This document shows positions 39,301-52,370 of a stretch of 64,000 nucleotides of DNA, piece by piece. This DNA comes from Anoplopoma fimbria. Its lineage: Eukaryota > Chordata > Actinopteri > Perciformes > Anoplopomatidae. The translations under genes and the position numbers were made by a program. The notes beneath the pieces are model-generated. The model had not been told where the DNA came from. It was given only the letters and a program-made list of their open reading frames with translations, and ran no database searches. Within the stretch, counting starts at the first letter, position 1, and every line of letters starts with the position of its first letter. Where the stretch lies: positions 9,250,219 to 9,314,218 of the forward strand of contig NC_072472.1 of assembly GCF_027596085.1 (NCBI RefSeq). Reading direction: 5' to 3'.

Positions 39301-40795
39301 AATCTGGTGCACTCTCTGGTAGACACATACACAGGTTCCGTGTACTGACAAGGAGCAGGGGCTTAGCGAACATGACCCATTGAGAAAAAAATTGCTCTGT
39401 TTATCAGTGGAACCACAACTGTGGATTATTGGACTTGGGATCAGAAAACACAATTTAAACACTTCAGCTTGTTGCTGCCTCGACAGACTTTAAACAAATC
39501 TTCTGATAGCGATTTTGACCCAAAGGTTTTGTTTTAACTCAGCATTGTGCAGTCTTTCCCATGCCTCAATTATCGGCGAAAAGACAACCACAAAACACAC
39601 CCGTTAGAATGTTAAGCCTGTCGAATGTCAAAGACAAAAAGATACGTTTAATAGCTTTGAATGCTGATGGGAAATGGCTGGGACAGCTGTTCATTATGTC
39701 TGAAGGTTTTTCTGCTTGCTCGAAGGGCATAAGGCAGAGATGGACTGAAGAATAAGCTTTTATCTTGGTCACGCTTCTGGGCAACAGGTCCGACAACTGG
39801 TCTAGAGGGATGAAAACTTATTTCCCGAACATTTAGTGCTTTAACAAAGAGCATATATGCATAAACACTTTCCCACTGTTCAGTCTATGACAGCTATTAT
39901 TGAGGCAAAGCTCTGCTCTGCTGTATACTAGAGCCATCAATGCGAGATCACTGGAACGCTAGCTCATGCCCCCAAGAAGAACACTAGTATGAATTTTGAG
40001 TTGCCTCAATGTTTTTCTCATTAAAGTTCAAGTTATTCTCTCGCTCAAGAGGAAGGTTTTTTGGGTAAGGGCAAGTATCTTTCAAGCAAACGCCTTTCCT
40101 GAATATTCTTTTCACACATTTCTCATTTGCAGTATTCAACACCCTGGCGAAATCATGTAAGGGGAGTCAAGTGTGATGTTTTCAATTTGAAGCCGGTTTG
40201 TGGAAACACGCTGCAGGGTGGCTCTCATTCCCACGACTGCTGCCGCTGAGGTTGCAGTCTTGTGAAGCCGCGTATGCCTCCAAGACTTCCAAGGATCAGT
40301 TGGTCCTTTCTGTGGGAACTTCAGGGTCCAACCTCTCCCACAGACATCACACGAGCTACCTTTGACACTGGCTTACACATGTGGATGCACACACACTGCG
40401 TATATTGCACATGCATGCATGCGACTGACGAAGACACAACCTCAAAAAGGGGGGGGCCGTTGCTATTGCTTACAATCCTCAACAACCCTGATTAAAATGT
40501 GACAGCTTGCTTATTGCTCTCCTCCTCTTTTTTCTTTCTCCGGTGTCAGCCATTGATTTCCCTGGCCTGATCTAATCCTGGGTTCACATAGCTGAGCATT
40601 AATTAGTGAAGGAGATGCAGCAGAGAGTCAGTGTTACATACACCCAAGGCTTAAAAACTGCAGGTTCAAAGTTGGATCGAGGGCCATTTGAGAGAAAGCG
40701 ATGCACAGAAGCCCCGTGTCAACCACAAGCTTTTATTTGATTTATGTTTTCCAGACCTCATGGTCTCCCGTAAACTCCATTTGATAATCAAATCC
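33346..40795. other. non-coding stretch, no gene seen
   Basis: About 7.4 kb without a credible exon. There are G-runs near 33577 and 33784 and much AT-rich sequence at 35580-35780. Pyrimidine-rich frames at 37194-37454 encode no domain. Parts at 33400-33560, 34850-35230 and 39780-39980 are unique sequence with enhancer-like texture. Confidence 0.5.
34850..35230. promoter_or_regulatory. candidate conserved non-coding element
   Basis: Unique, stop-rich sequence with GTTATAATTGGCTC, GATCTGATCGACGCACC, GTATTGATTGACGGTTGGCC (PBX/homeobox-type), GCTGACTCAGCAGG (a MAF-type TGCTGA/TCAGCA dyad) and GAGGTGACGTTTTC (CRE-like). Enhancer-like by eye. No conservation data. Confidence 0.25.
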
Positions 40796-41152
40796 TTTCT
40801 CAAGCCATCGACCTCCTTCTCACTTTTTCTCTCTCCATTGCTATCCCCTCCTGCTCTCCCTGTCGGAGTGCAGGTCGCCGGGATCTAAAACCGCAGTATC
40901 TGTCACTTTGGAATGAATCTCTCGCAAAGCTCTCGCAGTAAGGAGCACTAGGTCTCTTTCTGCCTTTATGGAAACTTGATTGAAGAGAGTTGAAAGGACC
41001 TGTCTGCCTGCTTGGGGAAAGAAGACCAGAGGAGCTCCCGCGTGCCATTCGCCATCTGGAGAAACTCACGCCAAACTAGTTCTTATGTCAGTGTGGCTTT
41101 GCTTCCATCTACTGGGCGCCGTGGCAACTGCCGGGAGACATAGGATGTGAGT
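40796..41152 (+). other. candidate exon with 5' UTR, acceptor and donor
   Basis: A pyrimidine-dominated stretch (about 40796-40863, including CTTTTTCTCTCTCCATTGCT and CTGCTCTCCCTG) leads to GTGCAG at 40868-40873, a good splice acceptor. A perfect GTGAGT donor sits at 41147-41152. The implied exon is 40874-41146, 273 bases. It is less AT-rich than its surroundings. Its first 211 bases would be 5' UTR: the frame of the later ATG is closed by a TGA at 40977-40979, and a short upstream frame starts at an ATG near 40968. No transcript evidence is available. Confidence 0.35.
41085..41146 (+). CDS. candidate signal-peptide-encoding first coding exon (partial)
   Basis: From the ATG at 41085 the frame reads MSVWLCFHLLGAVATAGRHR (20 codons) plus two bases, ending exactly at the GTGAGT donor, so the intron would be phase 2. 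The peptide has a hydrophobic core (VWLCFHLLGAVATA) and small residues before RHR. This is what a cleavable signal peptide looks like, so the product would be a secreted or membrane protein. The start context (TTCTTATGT) is not a strong Kozak match, and the n-region lacks a basic residue. No continuing exon is recognisable downstream within this window, so the next intron would exceed 22 kb, as happens in neural adhesion and receptor genes. I do not recognise the gene. It could equally be chance agreement of splice-like and hydrophobic sequence. Confidence 0.28.
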
Positions 41153-42246
41153 GGGAACACTGTGTCTCGGCATCAGTGAGAGTGAGTTTGTTTCAAATCA
41201 GTGAGAGGATCATTGTAGTGAGTTGCTAACTTCTGACAATTATGCTTTAAACAACCATGACACGTCGTTCACTCTTCATCTCTCTCTGCTCAGGGATCCT
41301 TGGTTGGAAATTTGAGATTGGTTAAAATCCAACAATATGGACAGGGATTACTCATCTTCTGAAAATGTTAATTAATTCACATATGATAAAAATGTATTTG
41401 GTAATAAAAACCTTTTTTTATTTATTTCTTCCACTTCTATGATTCCTACTTTTTTAAGAGCACGTAGTACAACCCTGTCCCAGCACACAGTGCAGGTACA
41501 GTAGCTGTTAACTATGGCCAGACAGACACATTTGGGAATGAAATAATCTCCAGGCAAAGGGGCGGGAATGCAAAATGTGACTGTTTACAAGCTGGCACTG
41601 CAGTATAAAAGGTAACACAGAGAGGATTACTCAAATTCATCTTTTGTATAAAATAATTCAAAACTGGCAGTCAAGAAGACTAATCTTAGTCAAGGTCACT
41701 GACTGAAACCTTGATAAATACAGCAGAGCAGCTCCAAGTGTGTTGGAGCATTCGTTTTTTGTGTTTGAAATGTAAGTAACGATCGTCATCTTTCCAAATA
41801 ACAGTAAGTCTTTTGCAACAATGTGAAGAATTTGACCTTCAGACAAATAGTAATATGGCAAGAAAACTTGTACATATAAAACTGATTGCAGCAAATAAAA
41901 AAAATAAAGAAAATAGTGAAGCCATATTTTCAACTTAAGTGAACACCCACATAACTGTCCACCAATCACATACTCTTGTCCTCCCTGTACCGGTAATACA
42001 GAGCTATTGTCCTTTCAGTCAAGATTTTCGACCTTGAAAAATGGTCTTTGAACCATTGGCCTGTTTTTTATTACTGTTAACAAAAACAAAATATATCGAG
42101 CTTTCATAATCATTGAAATTATATTTTTTCTTTTTAAATGAAAAAGAAACTGATTGAGAGAGGTTAGGCCACATTGATTTTTTGCAGAAATAAAGAAATA
42201 TTCAATCAAATTTTCTGTTGGAATGAATCATTACACCATAAATGTG

Positions 42247-42250
<4 letters not shown>
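41153..42250. other. non-coding stretch, no gene seen
   Basis: AT-rich. The minus-strand frames at 41658-41969 and 42015-42209 have no recognisable domain. Confidence 0.55.

Positions 42251-42302
<52 letters not shown>
42251..42302 (+). repeat. (CA)26 microsatellite
   Basis: Uninterrupted CA, preceded by GTGCATA. It is inverted relative to the (GT)52 tract 615 bases downstream. Confidence 0.97.
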
Positions 42303-42304
<2 letters not shown>

Positions 42305-42479
42305 CCCTGTTAAGTGTTCTTGCAATCGAATTTGTTGAGATGGCATCAACACAATTTGCCGAAAAAATTGGCTATTGAGGTCCTCTTAGAGTACGCAGGA
42401 TAACATAGTCTGACGGCAATTCATCAAATAGTGAAATTCAATATATTGGTTGCGTGTATAGTGACAACATTTTTCAGGT

Positions 42480-42610
42480 TTTTTTGTGTCACTTGCAACG
42501 ACGTCTTTTTCGGAACTACATCTCGTAACAAATCGCACATTAGGTTTAGGGGGAAAACATCATGGCTGGGCTTAAAATATCAACCTGCCATGACACTCGG
42601 TTAGCTGTAA
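42480..42610 (+). repeat. possible dispersed fish repeat fragment
   Basis: ACGTCTTTTTCGGAACTACA, then TTAGGTTTAGGGGGAAAACA, then CATGGCTGGGCTTAAAATA resembles a TTAGGTTTAGG...GGTTAAAATA repeat I recall from other teleosts. It is short and diverged, so the assignment is weak. Confidence 0.3.
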
Positions 42611-43022
<412 letters not shown>

Positions 43023-46000
43023 ACATGCTGCCTGAGTCTTGACAACCCTCCTGACAGTGCTCATACACAAACACACACACTCACGCTCATATTAGATCCC
43101 CCCCCAAATCTCCCCATACCCATATTTCTGCCACTGCTAGGCCCCGAGTTGCTCTAGGGTAAGAAAAACTCACACAAACTCTCTCATCAATTCAGATCTA
43201 ATGCTGTCTAAAAATGGAACAAGCTGTGGTGAAAAAGACAGGGAGAAGGGGTAGTAGGCAGAGATGCTGCAAAGTTCATGAATATCAAAGAAAATAAAGC
43301 GGTAAAAGATGAAAAGATGATATTTCATGTCTTAAAATCAGTTTACATGTGATCAAACATAGGAGATACGATATGAGTATCCCTTTGGTGTCAGACTTCA
43401 CTCCTGTTCTTGTTCATTGGATAGGACGGGTTAAAATTGATGTTTTGCTATCGCTCATAAAGGTGCTTATTTAGGTTTCAACAACATGTGATGACGCCTG
43501 GTCTCAGTATTTCCTTTTACACAGTGCTCAAAACGCTCAAGAATGTCCAAGAGCATTTCCTAAGATTGTAATATAAGGCTGTAGTGGCGTTTTTACCTGC
43601 TATTGTTCAGCAAGAACTTTGTTTCACTCAACTCTGAGTGGTGAGAAAATTAGTTTCAAATATGTGGTCAATAAAGTGCTGAGAGCACTCAGCAGGCTCT
43701 TATCCCATGCCCTGTGTGCCAAACCATCATATTTTTAGTCCACTTTGTTGTAATATGAAACACAACTGGCAGTTAAACAGACTGGTCTAGATGAAGGTCC
43801 ATCTCCAGGAGAGTAAAGAATGTGGGAGAATGTGGCTTTTTAAATTATATACATATTACAGTCTCCTGCCTGTATAAGAATAACTAAATGAAAGTGCTTT
43901 ACTGACCACTGCTATGGTTAAGTTTACATCCCCAACGAAGCGCAAATTTCCAGATAATCCACAAATGCATCGGTCAATGAATGTGCATTTGCATCCATTA
44001 CTGGTATGTGAATATTGTAAAAGATAAGAATCCAAATCTTATGTGAACCTATTTTTCCCCCTACATGACAAGCAACACGTCAGGTATGTTAAAAGTTGAA
44101 TGTGCAATAGCAAAAACATAGACATGAAATGCAACTAGAGGGAAACTAGAAGCTTTCTCAACACTCAATCATAAGCAAATCAAATAATTGATTTATCAAA
44201 ATAAATGGTGTATCCCTTTAAAAAGGTGCCTATTCACAATTAAATAGCAATACATCATAACCTCATAAAGAGACATTAGCGTAATCACAGTAATTAGTGT
44301 GCTTTCTAGAAACAAACAGATGGGTTCTGTTTGTTTGTATACCTCTTTGTTTGTAGGCCTTTACGCTGCATTATTACAGTTGATGACACCAGCTCCGCAT
44401 TTACAGGAATTCTCTGTTGGATTACTTTATGGCTGTGAGCAAAAATGTTTAATTAAAAAGACGTCATTTTTAATATGCAACTGTATTGCACTTATTTTAA
44501 TTTTACAAGAAAGCCTCAACTTAATGTTTTCCCACCTTAGTGATCGGCTGCATATTTGCTGTCGTCAATGACTGCTACTTATGTTTCTTTGTCCTCTCAC
44601 TTAAAAGGGGCATATAGCAGCATTTCATGTCCATCATTGTTTATGAGGAGATGATGAATTGCAGTGAAGTGGCACTGTAGTGTCTGGGATATTTTTCTCC
44701 TTCTTCTCTACACATAAAAAAAATATTTGATGCCAAACAGACTACATTTTTAACCTCCAGTCACGAAATAATGGATGGATGGATAAGAGCGCTCAGAGGT
44801 CCCCAAGCCAGACTGCCCTCTTACTCCCACGGCGTGCCATGAGTCGGGCACAACTCAAACAAGCGAGCATGTGCGCACTGGTAGGCACTAATGAGGGTTG
44901 TGTGCCAGTTTTGACAGCTGTGTTTGTGCGAAAACTTAAAAACAACATGGAACAGCATCATTCCCCCTGCAAAGAAATGGGGGGAAACACTACAACCACC
45001 GACCATCGCCATCTCACAAGACACAGAGACCTGAAAATGACAGCAGTCTGTTGGAAGGTCACAGCCTGCGCACTACATATCCATTTCAGCTTTTTGGCAT
45101 GGCGATCTGCTATGATAATGGCCGCCCAGAGGGGGAACTCTCTGGATGGATGGAGCTGTTTTAATCTCAGAGTGGCAGACCTCTGTGACCTTGTCAGGAG
45201 GTGTCCTAGGTCCGGGTGAGTGACGAGACTCTCCACAGGCACGGCACATAGCAGGGAGCAGGACTCGCCTCTGATGCAGTGGAGAGCAGTGGGAAGAGAG
45301 TGATGAGACAGAGAGCGAGCACTGCTCACTCCACAGGCTCAGATTCAACGGAAAAAGAAGTAGCTGCAGAGAGATTAAGGATAAAGCCTGCTACAGTACG
45401 TGAGAAATAATATATAAAGCAGGCTAACACACAAAGTTTTGAGTGACGACCAAAAGAAGTCGTTGGAACGCCACTGATGTCTTTTACTGGCCACTCACAA
45501 ACAGCATGCCATCCATTTCCCCTGACGCCACTTCTCACCAGCAGGAGCTGAGACTGAAGTAAAAAAAAATGGGAGATGGAAATATAAAACGCAGGACACA
45601 AACCACTAACCACGCCGCTGACGAGCATAAGTGGAGTTTTTAAACCTGTTTAGAACATCAAAAGCATACGAATAGATAGAAGAGCGGCATAATGTTAAAA
45701 GTTTCTATGGACATCCACGCCTTGAATCTGGGCTGGCTCCAGCTGTCATCAACCATGAAGAAGTGAGCTTCCAACTTTTCAGAGCTGCCTTTTTTTCAAG
45801 CCAGTAGGGGGGAGAGCGTTTGATAAAAACAAAAAAAGGTTTCTGGTTTAATATTCCTTTAGTCACATTCGCAGTGAAGCAAGTACGAAGCCAAGTCAAA
45901 GGGAAGAGAGGTAAGAAAGGAGGTAAGGTACAGAGAAAGTGAATTTCAGCTCTTTCAGCTGCGTTTTCATTTTACATATATTTGAGAGCAAAAAAGAAGA

Positions 46001-46229
46001 GATATAAGCAGCAGAATATTAAGAGTACTACTTGAGATTCCTTACTCTTTGACAACACGCACTTTATAGTGGACTTAATGAACTGACAGAGTACACAGAG
46101 TCAGATACAAGCACCGCAGTTGCATTTTTTCTTTTACCTATTAATAAAAGGTAAAAACCTGCGCGGACGTGCGCATATGTTGCCATGGTTACCAAATGCT
46201 TTGTATAAATAGGTTTTGATTCCTGGCCA

Positions 46230-46400
46230 CATTTCACATCACAAACAACTTGAAAGCAGATCAGTAGCCCCACCTTTTGAAACAGCCGTGGTTCGGATGT
46301 TCGGTCTGCACCCGGGTTTGACTGACAGCTTTCACACCAGCCTAAATGAACCATCCTTACAAGGCAAAGGGATCTGAGTTTGTTTTAACCAAACCAAATT
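46230..46400 (+). repeat. possible dispersed fish repeat fragment
   Basis: GCCGTGGTTCGGATGTTCGG, CTGCACCCGGG, then GCTTTCACACCAGCCTAAAT and GTTTTAACCAAACCAAATTG. The TTTCACACC...AACGAACC-like layout recalls an abundant DNA-transposon-derived repeat in fishes. Boundaries and family are uncertain. Confidence 0.35.
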
Positions 46401-47379
46401 GTTGGGTGGATAGATCAAGAGGAGAGGAGAGAGACTAATGTCTGTTCCCTGCAACCATTCAAACCTCCCTGAGCCACCGGTTAATTTGTTGGCTGTGTTG
46501 CATCTGTCTCCTGGCACAGCCGTTGCACCAGAGCGCCGGCAGTTTAGAGGTTGGGTTGTGTGTGTTGTCACTATCTCCCACCTGTGTATATGCTGGCAGG
46601 TTGGCTTTGGCGTACAGTGAGAGACACTTTTGCCTCTAATAGATCCATGTTTCACGCTTGGAAATGGCCCTGCCTCAGTTGAGTGAAGTGCTTAATCTAA
46701 CTGTGCAGACTGACCATTATGACAAAGTCTCATGTTGTTTTGGGCCAATGCAGCAAGGAGAGAATTCTTAGCCAACCGCCATTCACACACAGAATCGCTG
46801 AACCTCTTCCCACTTATTGCAATAAACAACAATAACAATAACCATCTAACTTCCAACACCTACTTCAGAGCCTGTGGCTTAAATAAATGTTATAAAAATG
46901 TAAAACTATACTAGACTATTGTAGAAACATGTCTGAGAAACACAGCACATGCATTTCCCCTCTTACTAAGGATGAAAGTGATTTGGATTTACTGATTGCC
47001 TTTTGATAAACATAATCATTTACAATATATCAGCAATTACTGATGATTGCTGAAAACTGAAAGCAATCAATTTATGTTATTTTCAGTTTGAGGGTTTTGC
47101 TTAACACATGCTCACATGATTGACTTTAGACAAAATCCATTTCACACAACTATCAATAATGCAGCAGTTCTAGTGATTTAATATAATACGATAATGTCTA
47201 TAATGTCGAGATAATTATATGCCGTGCTGTCCTTCACGATTGCCAGGCATCTACATGTTCCTTGCATTGAGAAATAATTACATGAAGAGTGAGCAAATGG
47301 TAATGAGTTCAGAGAAATCAAATCACAACTGCTGCTGAATGTTAATCTGATGCAGGTGCTTAACTTCACCTACACATTC

Positions 47380-47580
47380 ACGGATGCCTGATCCACGTGT
47401 TTGAAGAAAAAGAACAAGAGTAGGCAGTCGTCTGCGTGCAGCTTTTATCTGCTCCTCGAAAGTGACTAATCTTGTAAGGGAGGCCTGGGAAAACATTGCT
47501 TTAACCGCCAAACGTTGACAATTACTGCTGACTTCATTTAAATATAAGATCAAAAGATTAAAGTGTCACTCATTGTTCAG
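47380..47580. promoter_or_regulatory. candidate conserved non-coding element
   Basis: Unique sequence with an E-box CACGTG (47394-47399), AGCTTTTATCTGCTCC, GAAAGTGACTAATCTTG, CCGCCAAACGTTGACAATTA and ATTTAAATATAAGATCAAAAG (Sox/TCF-like). There are no long frames and the texture is enhancer-like. Candidate only. Confidence 0.25.
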
Positions 47581-48064
47581 CCTAGTTCCACTTGTTTCTT
47601 TTCCAGGTTCAAGGGCAGACGTAGCCCTGCACAAGGGGTGGAATGCAAGGTCAGCACATGGACAGGTTGCTCATTAATTGCAGGGTCAACACAATTAGAA
47701 AACCCTTATTCACACTTGTGGACAATAAAGTCTGGAGGAGAAACAGGGGGTTTCAAGGTTTTGATAGTAATAATGAAAATTGAAAAGCTGTGTTAGTCCA
47801 AAACACAGACAGAGAATCTGATAACATCTCAAAAAGTGACAAATCATAAATCCAACCAAACCAGTTAAAGATGCAGTAAAACCAAATAATGCAATAACCT
47901 ACTTGGATTAATTAACTTTGTCTTTATAAGGATGTAAGGTAACATACTTTATCCACAATATAATAATCATATTGGCTAATATTGTAGCTCAATTAAAGCA
48001 AGAACAATAACCCTAGTTTTACACTATTAATCAGTTTTTTTCTCTGACAGCGTAAGCCTGGAAT

Positions 48065-49263
<1,199 letters not shown>

Positions 49264-49449
49264 TTCCAAATTCCATTCGTTCTGCTCAAGGTTAATTGTT
49301 TTCTAGGGCAGACACAAATGGCTTGTAAGTAGCATGTTCATGCAGCTGTTGGCACATGTTCCTGTGTGTCTGTGTGTGTTTGTGTGCATGTCTACCGCTG
49401 TCAAACCAAATCAGCATCACAATTAATGTCAAATCGTAAATAAAATAGG
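49264..49449 (+). repeat. duplicated non-coding element, copy 1
   Basis: The left block has CATTCGTTCTGCTCAAGG then TTAATTG. A GT-rich middle follows. The right block has ACCAAATCAGCATCACAATT, then AATGTCAAATCGTAA. Order and orientation match copy 2 at 50843-51022. There is no coding frame across it and it has no transposon ends. The blocks contain TTAATTG and ACAATTAATGTC homeobox-type cores. Confidence 0.85.
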
Positions 49450-50842
49450 CAAGCATATGTTTACCCAACCTCTTGTGGATATACAGTATACACGGTGACA
49501 AACACACAAAGACAAATGCATTCTGTAAGTAAACGCTCAGCTGTGTTTTCGCATGAATAAACAATCAGTCCACGTCAATCAGACAAACAGGGACATACAA
49601 AGAAGAAGCGCACGTTACTATCAGCAGTGGTGAGGCCAGTGTGAAACCAATGGTGAAGATCCAGGTTAGGGAACAAGTATCGAGGTGGCAGTTCAACCAC
49701 TTGCATAAATAGTATTTGTATTTGTACATGCACCACTCACAGTTTGCTCATGTTAAATAGTATTCTAGTGTCACCTTGAAAACCTTCCCTAAATTCCCTT
49801 AAAAAACTACTTTTGAAACCTCACAGTCTAGTATTAAACAACTCATGGTAAACAACTACATGACAGAGGTCATTTGGAGGTCACGAGATATTGCTAGCAG
49901 GTTCCTACAAGTTCACTGAAAAAAAAAAGCCCCTCTAGAATGACAGATATAAGTGTTTTCTGATGTAATGCCACTATTAAACAGGACAACATTGATTGTG
50001 AATGCCTTCCAAAACCATTACAGAAATGAATAATTGTTATGATCTGACAGTGCTATGTTAAAGGTTTGGTTGGTTTGGTCACAACGACGGCTTGGTAAGG
50101 TTGAGGTAAAGGTTGCGGTTTGTGGTAAAGCCACTACTTCATTAAGGCTAGTGAACCTTGGTCCCCATGGTTACAGCAATAAACAATTGGTTAATGATTG
50201 GATACACTCTTAGTTTGCCTGCATGAAAGAACTATGTTTAGATAGTTTAGATATCTCTGTATTTTAATCCCAATATTCTTTTACAAAGAATATATATCCG
50301 TTTTCAGTGTATGTGTCAGAAGTATAGATGCAGCATTTCAAGGAGCATCTCCATCCTACTAGCACTCATCTTTTCATCAGTATCACTGGATTGCCAAGAA
50401 ACATGTTATCAAACACTCTCCTATGCAGGGGTGAAAGGCGTATAAGTGAAAATGGTCCATACATGTAGGTGCTATGAAGCCTGAGGGCATCGGTACGCTA
50501 TGAGCGGAAAAATCATGCCAAGTAATCAAAATCACTGAAAGCTTACGGCCTTACATGTGAGAAAATGTTTATTGCAGCTATAAATTATAAAAAACGTTTG
50601 ATTCCCCAGTGTGAGCTTCTAGCCTTTTGGCGTTGACGCTTTCAAGAGGAAATGAAAAAGTTGAAGGTTCTTCCAGATTAAACAGCGTTACAAATACTGC
50701 ATCGGGATATTTATTTCATCAGGAAGCCTGAATCTCCTCAGAAGAACGAGACACAATGTGATAAAAAAAAAAGAAACAGAATGTGCTGAACAGAGTGTAG
50801 GCTAGAGAGCGCAGTGTAAATCTACTTCATTCAATATTACAC
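49450..50842. other. non-coding spacer between duplicated elements
   Basis: Unique AT-rich DNA without genes. It is not obviously repeated elsewhere in the window. Confidence 0.55.
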
Positions 50843-50939
50843 TTTCAAATCGCATTCGTTATGCTCAAGGTTAATTGCAATCCGGGGTACACACAACTGG
50901 TTTTTGTAACGGATCGCATACTTGCAGGTAGTAAGTGTT

Positions 50940-50971
<32 letters not shown>

Positions 50972-51022
50972 CCTGTCACACCAAATCAGCGTCACAATTA
51001 ATGTCAAATTGTAACTAAAACT
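50843..51022 (+). repeat. duplicated non-coding element, copy 2
   Basis: The left block has CATTCGTTATGCTCAAGG then TTAATTG. The middle carries a (GT)12 tract (50945-50968). The right block has ACCAAATCAGCGTCACAATT, then AATGTCAAATTGTAA. Both outer blocks differ from copy 1 by only a few bases while the GT-rich middle has diverged, suggesting that the outer blocks are constrained. Confidence 0.85.
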
Positions 51023-51479
51023 GACACCAGGGTGTTTGCCCTTTTCCTATTAATACACACAAATACAGATTTGAAGGCAGTTTACAATCGACAGGGTTGC
51101 CTGGAGCAATTATTAAGGTTGTTATGCCCCAGTTGTGACTGGCACAGAGATGGAGCTCCTGTTTGGGGACTAAATCGACGTGTGAACTCTTTATTATTTT
51201 TACTGCTGGTTACCGCAGTCAAACAAATAAATACACACAGGCATACACACACACACACACACATGCCCATACTGCCTGGCCGGACCTGACAGCCGCCTAC
51301 CCTCTGGTCCCCCCGCCAGGTCAGACTCGTTAACTTTTTCCCACAGCCATTTACAGCCACTTAGTGAAGGAAACAATTCCCTCTCTCACTCCCTCCGTCT
51401 CTCCTCTACCTCACTCTATCACTAGCTCGTTCCCTCTCTTGCTCTCTCTACCACTCTTCATTTGTTTTATGACAGACTC
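51023..51479. other. non-coding stretch, no gene seen
   Basis: Contains a short CA tract (51245-51263) and a pyrimidine-rich part (51370-51450). Confidence 0.55.
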
Positions 51480-52370
51480 ACTGGGTTCTGGCCATTTAGC
51501 AAAGCCTATTAAGGCCCCATTGTCTTGTGGGAGCAATGGCCAGGCAAACCAGCACGGCCTATTTAGAGTTGAGGGAATTCATCACAATCTTAAGGGAAGT
51601 GAGCTGTTGAAGCCATTTGTTTTCCCTCTCACGCTGTTCAAGAGGCCAAAAAAAAAGAAGCATGCAGCTCAACTACACAGCGCCACGGAGGCAGAGATAA
51701 AACAGGGAATTGTCAGGCCGTTCGACTCATAAATATACAAACGCCACACTCCCACAACTTGTTATCAATTACATTTAAGCTGTTTGCTGAGTATTATAAG
51801 CAATTGTTCCTGAATTGCTTCTTGATGGGCAGGTCATGGAGGGACGAATTAGCATAATGTGCGCGTGGCTATCAAAACTAAGCAGTGTTTTTGTTTTTTT
51901 CAACGCCAGCGGCCACATCTGGCACTCAGGCACTTAAATAGATTTGATCACGCCAATCAGTCACACAGGCAGTCAGTTAGTCGTTTACACGGATTAATTG
52001 CTGTGAAGCCAGACAGAAATCAGGTCAGCGAAGTGCCGAGTCAGCAAGTCTGTAATACGTGAACAAGACAGGAGAGTGCCACTATCTAGCTCTATACACT
52101 GAAAGGACAACACAGAGGAGTCAGGTAAACAGTCCATATGCTGATAGAACAACCAGTCATTTCTTAATTCAGTCATCAAGACATCCAGTTAATCAACCGG
52201 GTTTGATTTAATTTGACTAATGGAGGAATTAAAACTTAAATATGGCCAAATGCTGCATAAACGTGGAGCTGACAGGCCCGTTTGTCTTAGTTTTGATTAC
52301 AGGATGCTCAATTACTTTTCATTACTAATGTAATTTGTTCTCTAATATGATTTAATGAGCTCTAAACTTT
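51480..52370. promoter_or_regulatory. candidate conserved non-coding element cluster
   Basis: Nearly 900 bases of unique sequence with a dense developmental-motif texture: GCCATTTAGC, TAAATATACAAACGCC, GATTTGATCACGCCAATCAG, GGATTAATTG (51991-52000), TGACAGG (52270-52276), TTGATTACAGGATGC and CAATTA (52309-52314). A 122-codon frame (51364-51732) covers its start but begins in low-complexity pyrimidine sequence and carries no domain. Enhancer cluster is an inference. Confidence 0.3.

Noticed and set aside
44779..45219. 146-codon ORF ending near a donor-like GGTGAGTG
   Set aside because: The peptide has no domain or periodicity and there is no acceptor or start context. It may overlap a non-coding regulatory block instead.
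50060..50130. AAGGTTGAGGTAAAGGTTGCGG as a dispersed-repeat fragment
   Set aside because: Too short and too degenerate to assign to the TTAGGTTTAGG-type repeat suspected at 42.5 kb.
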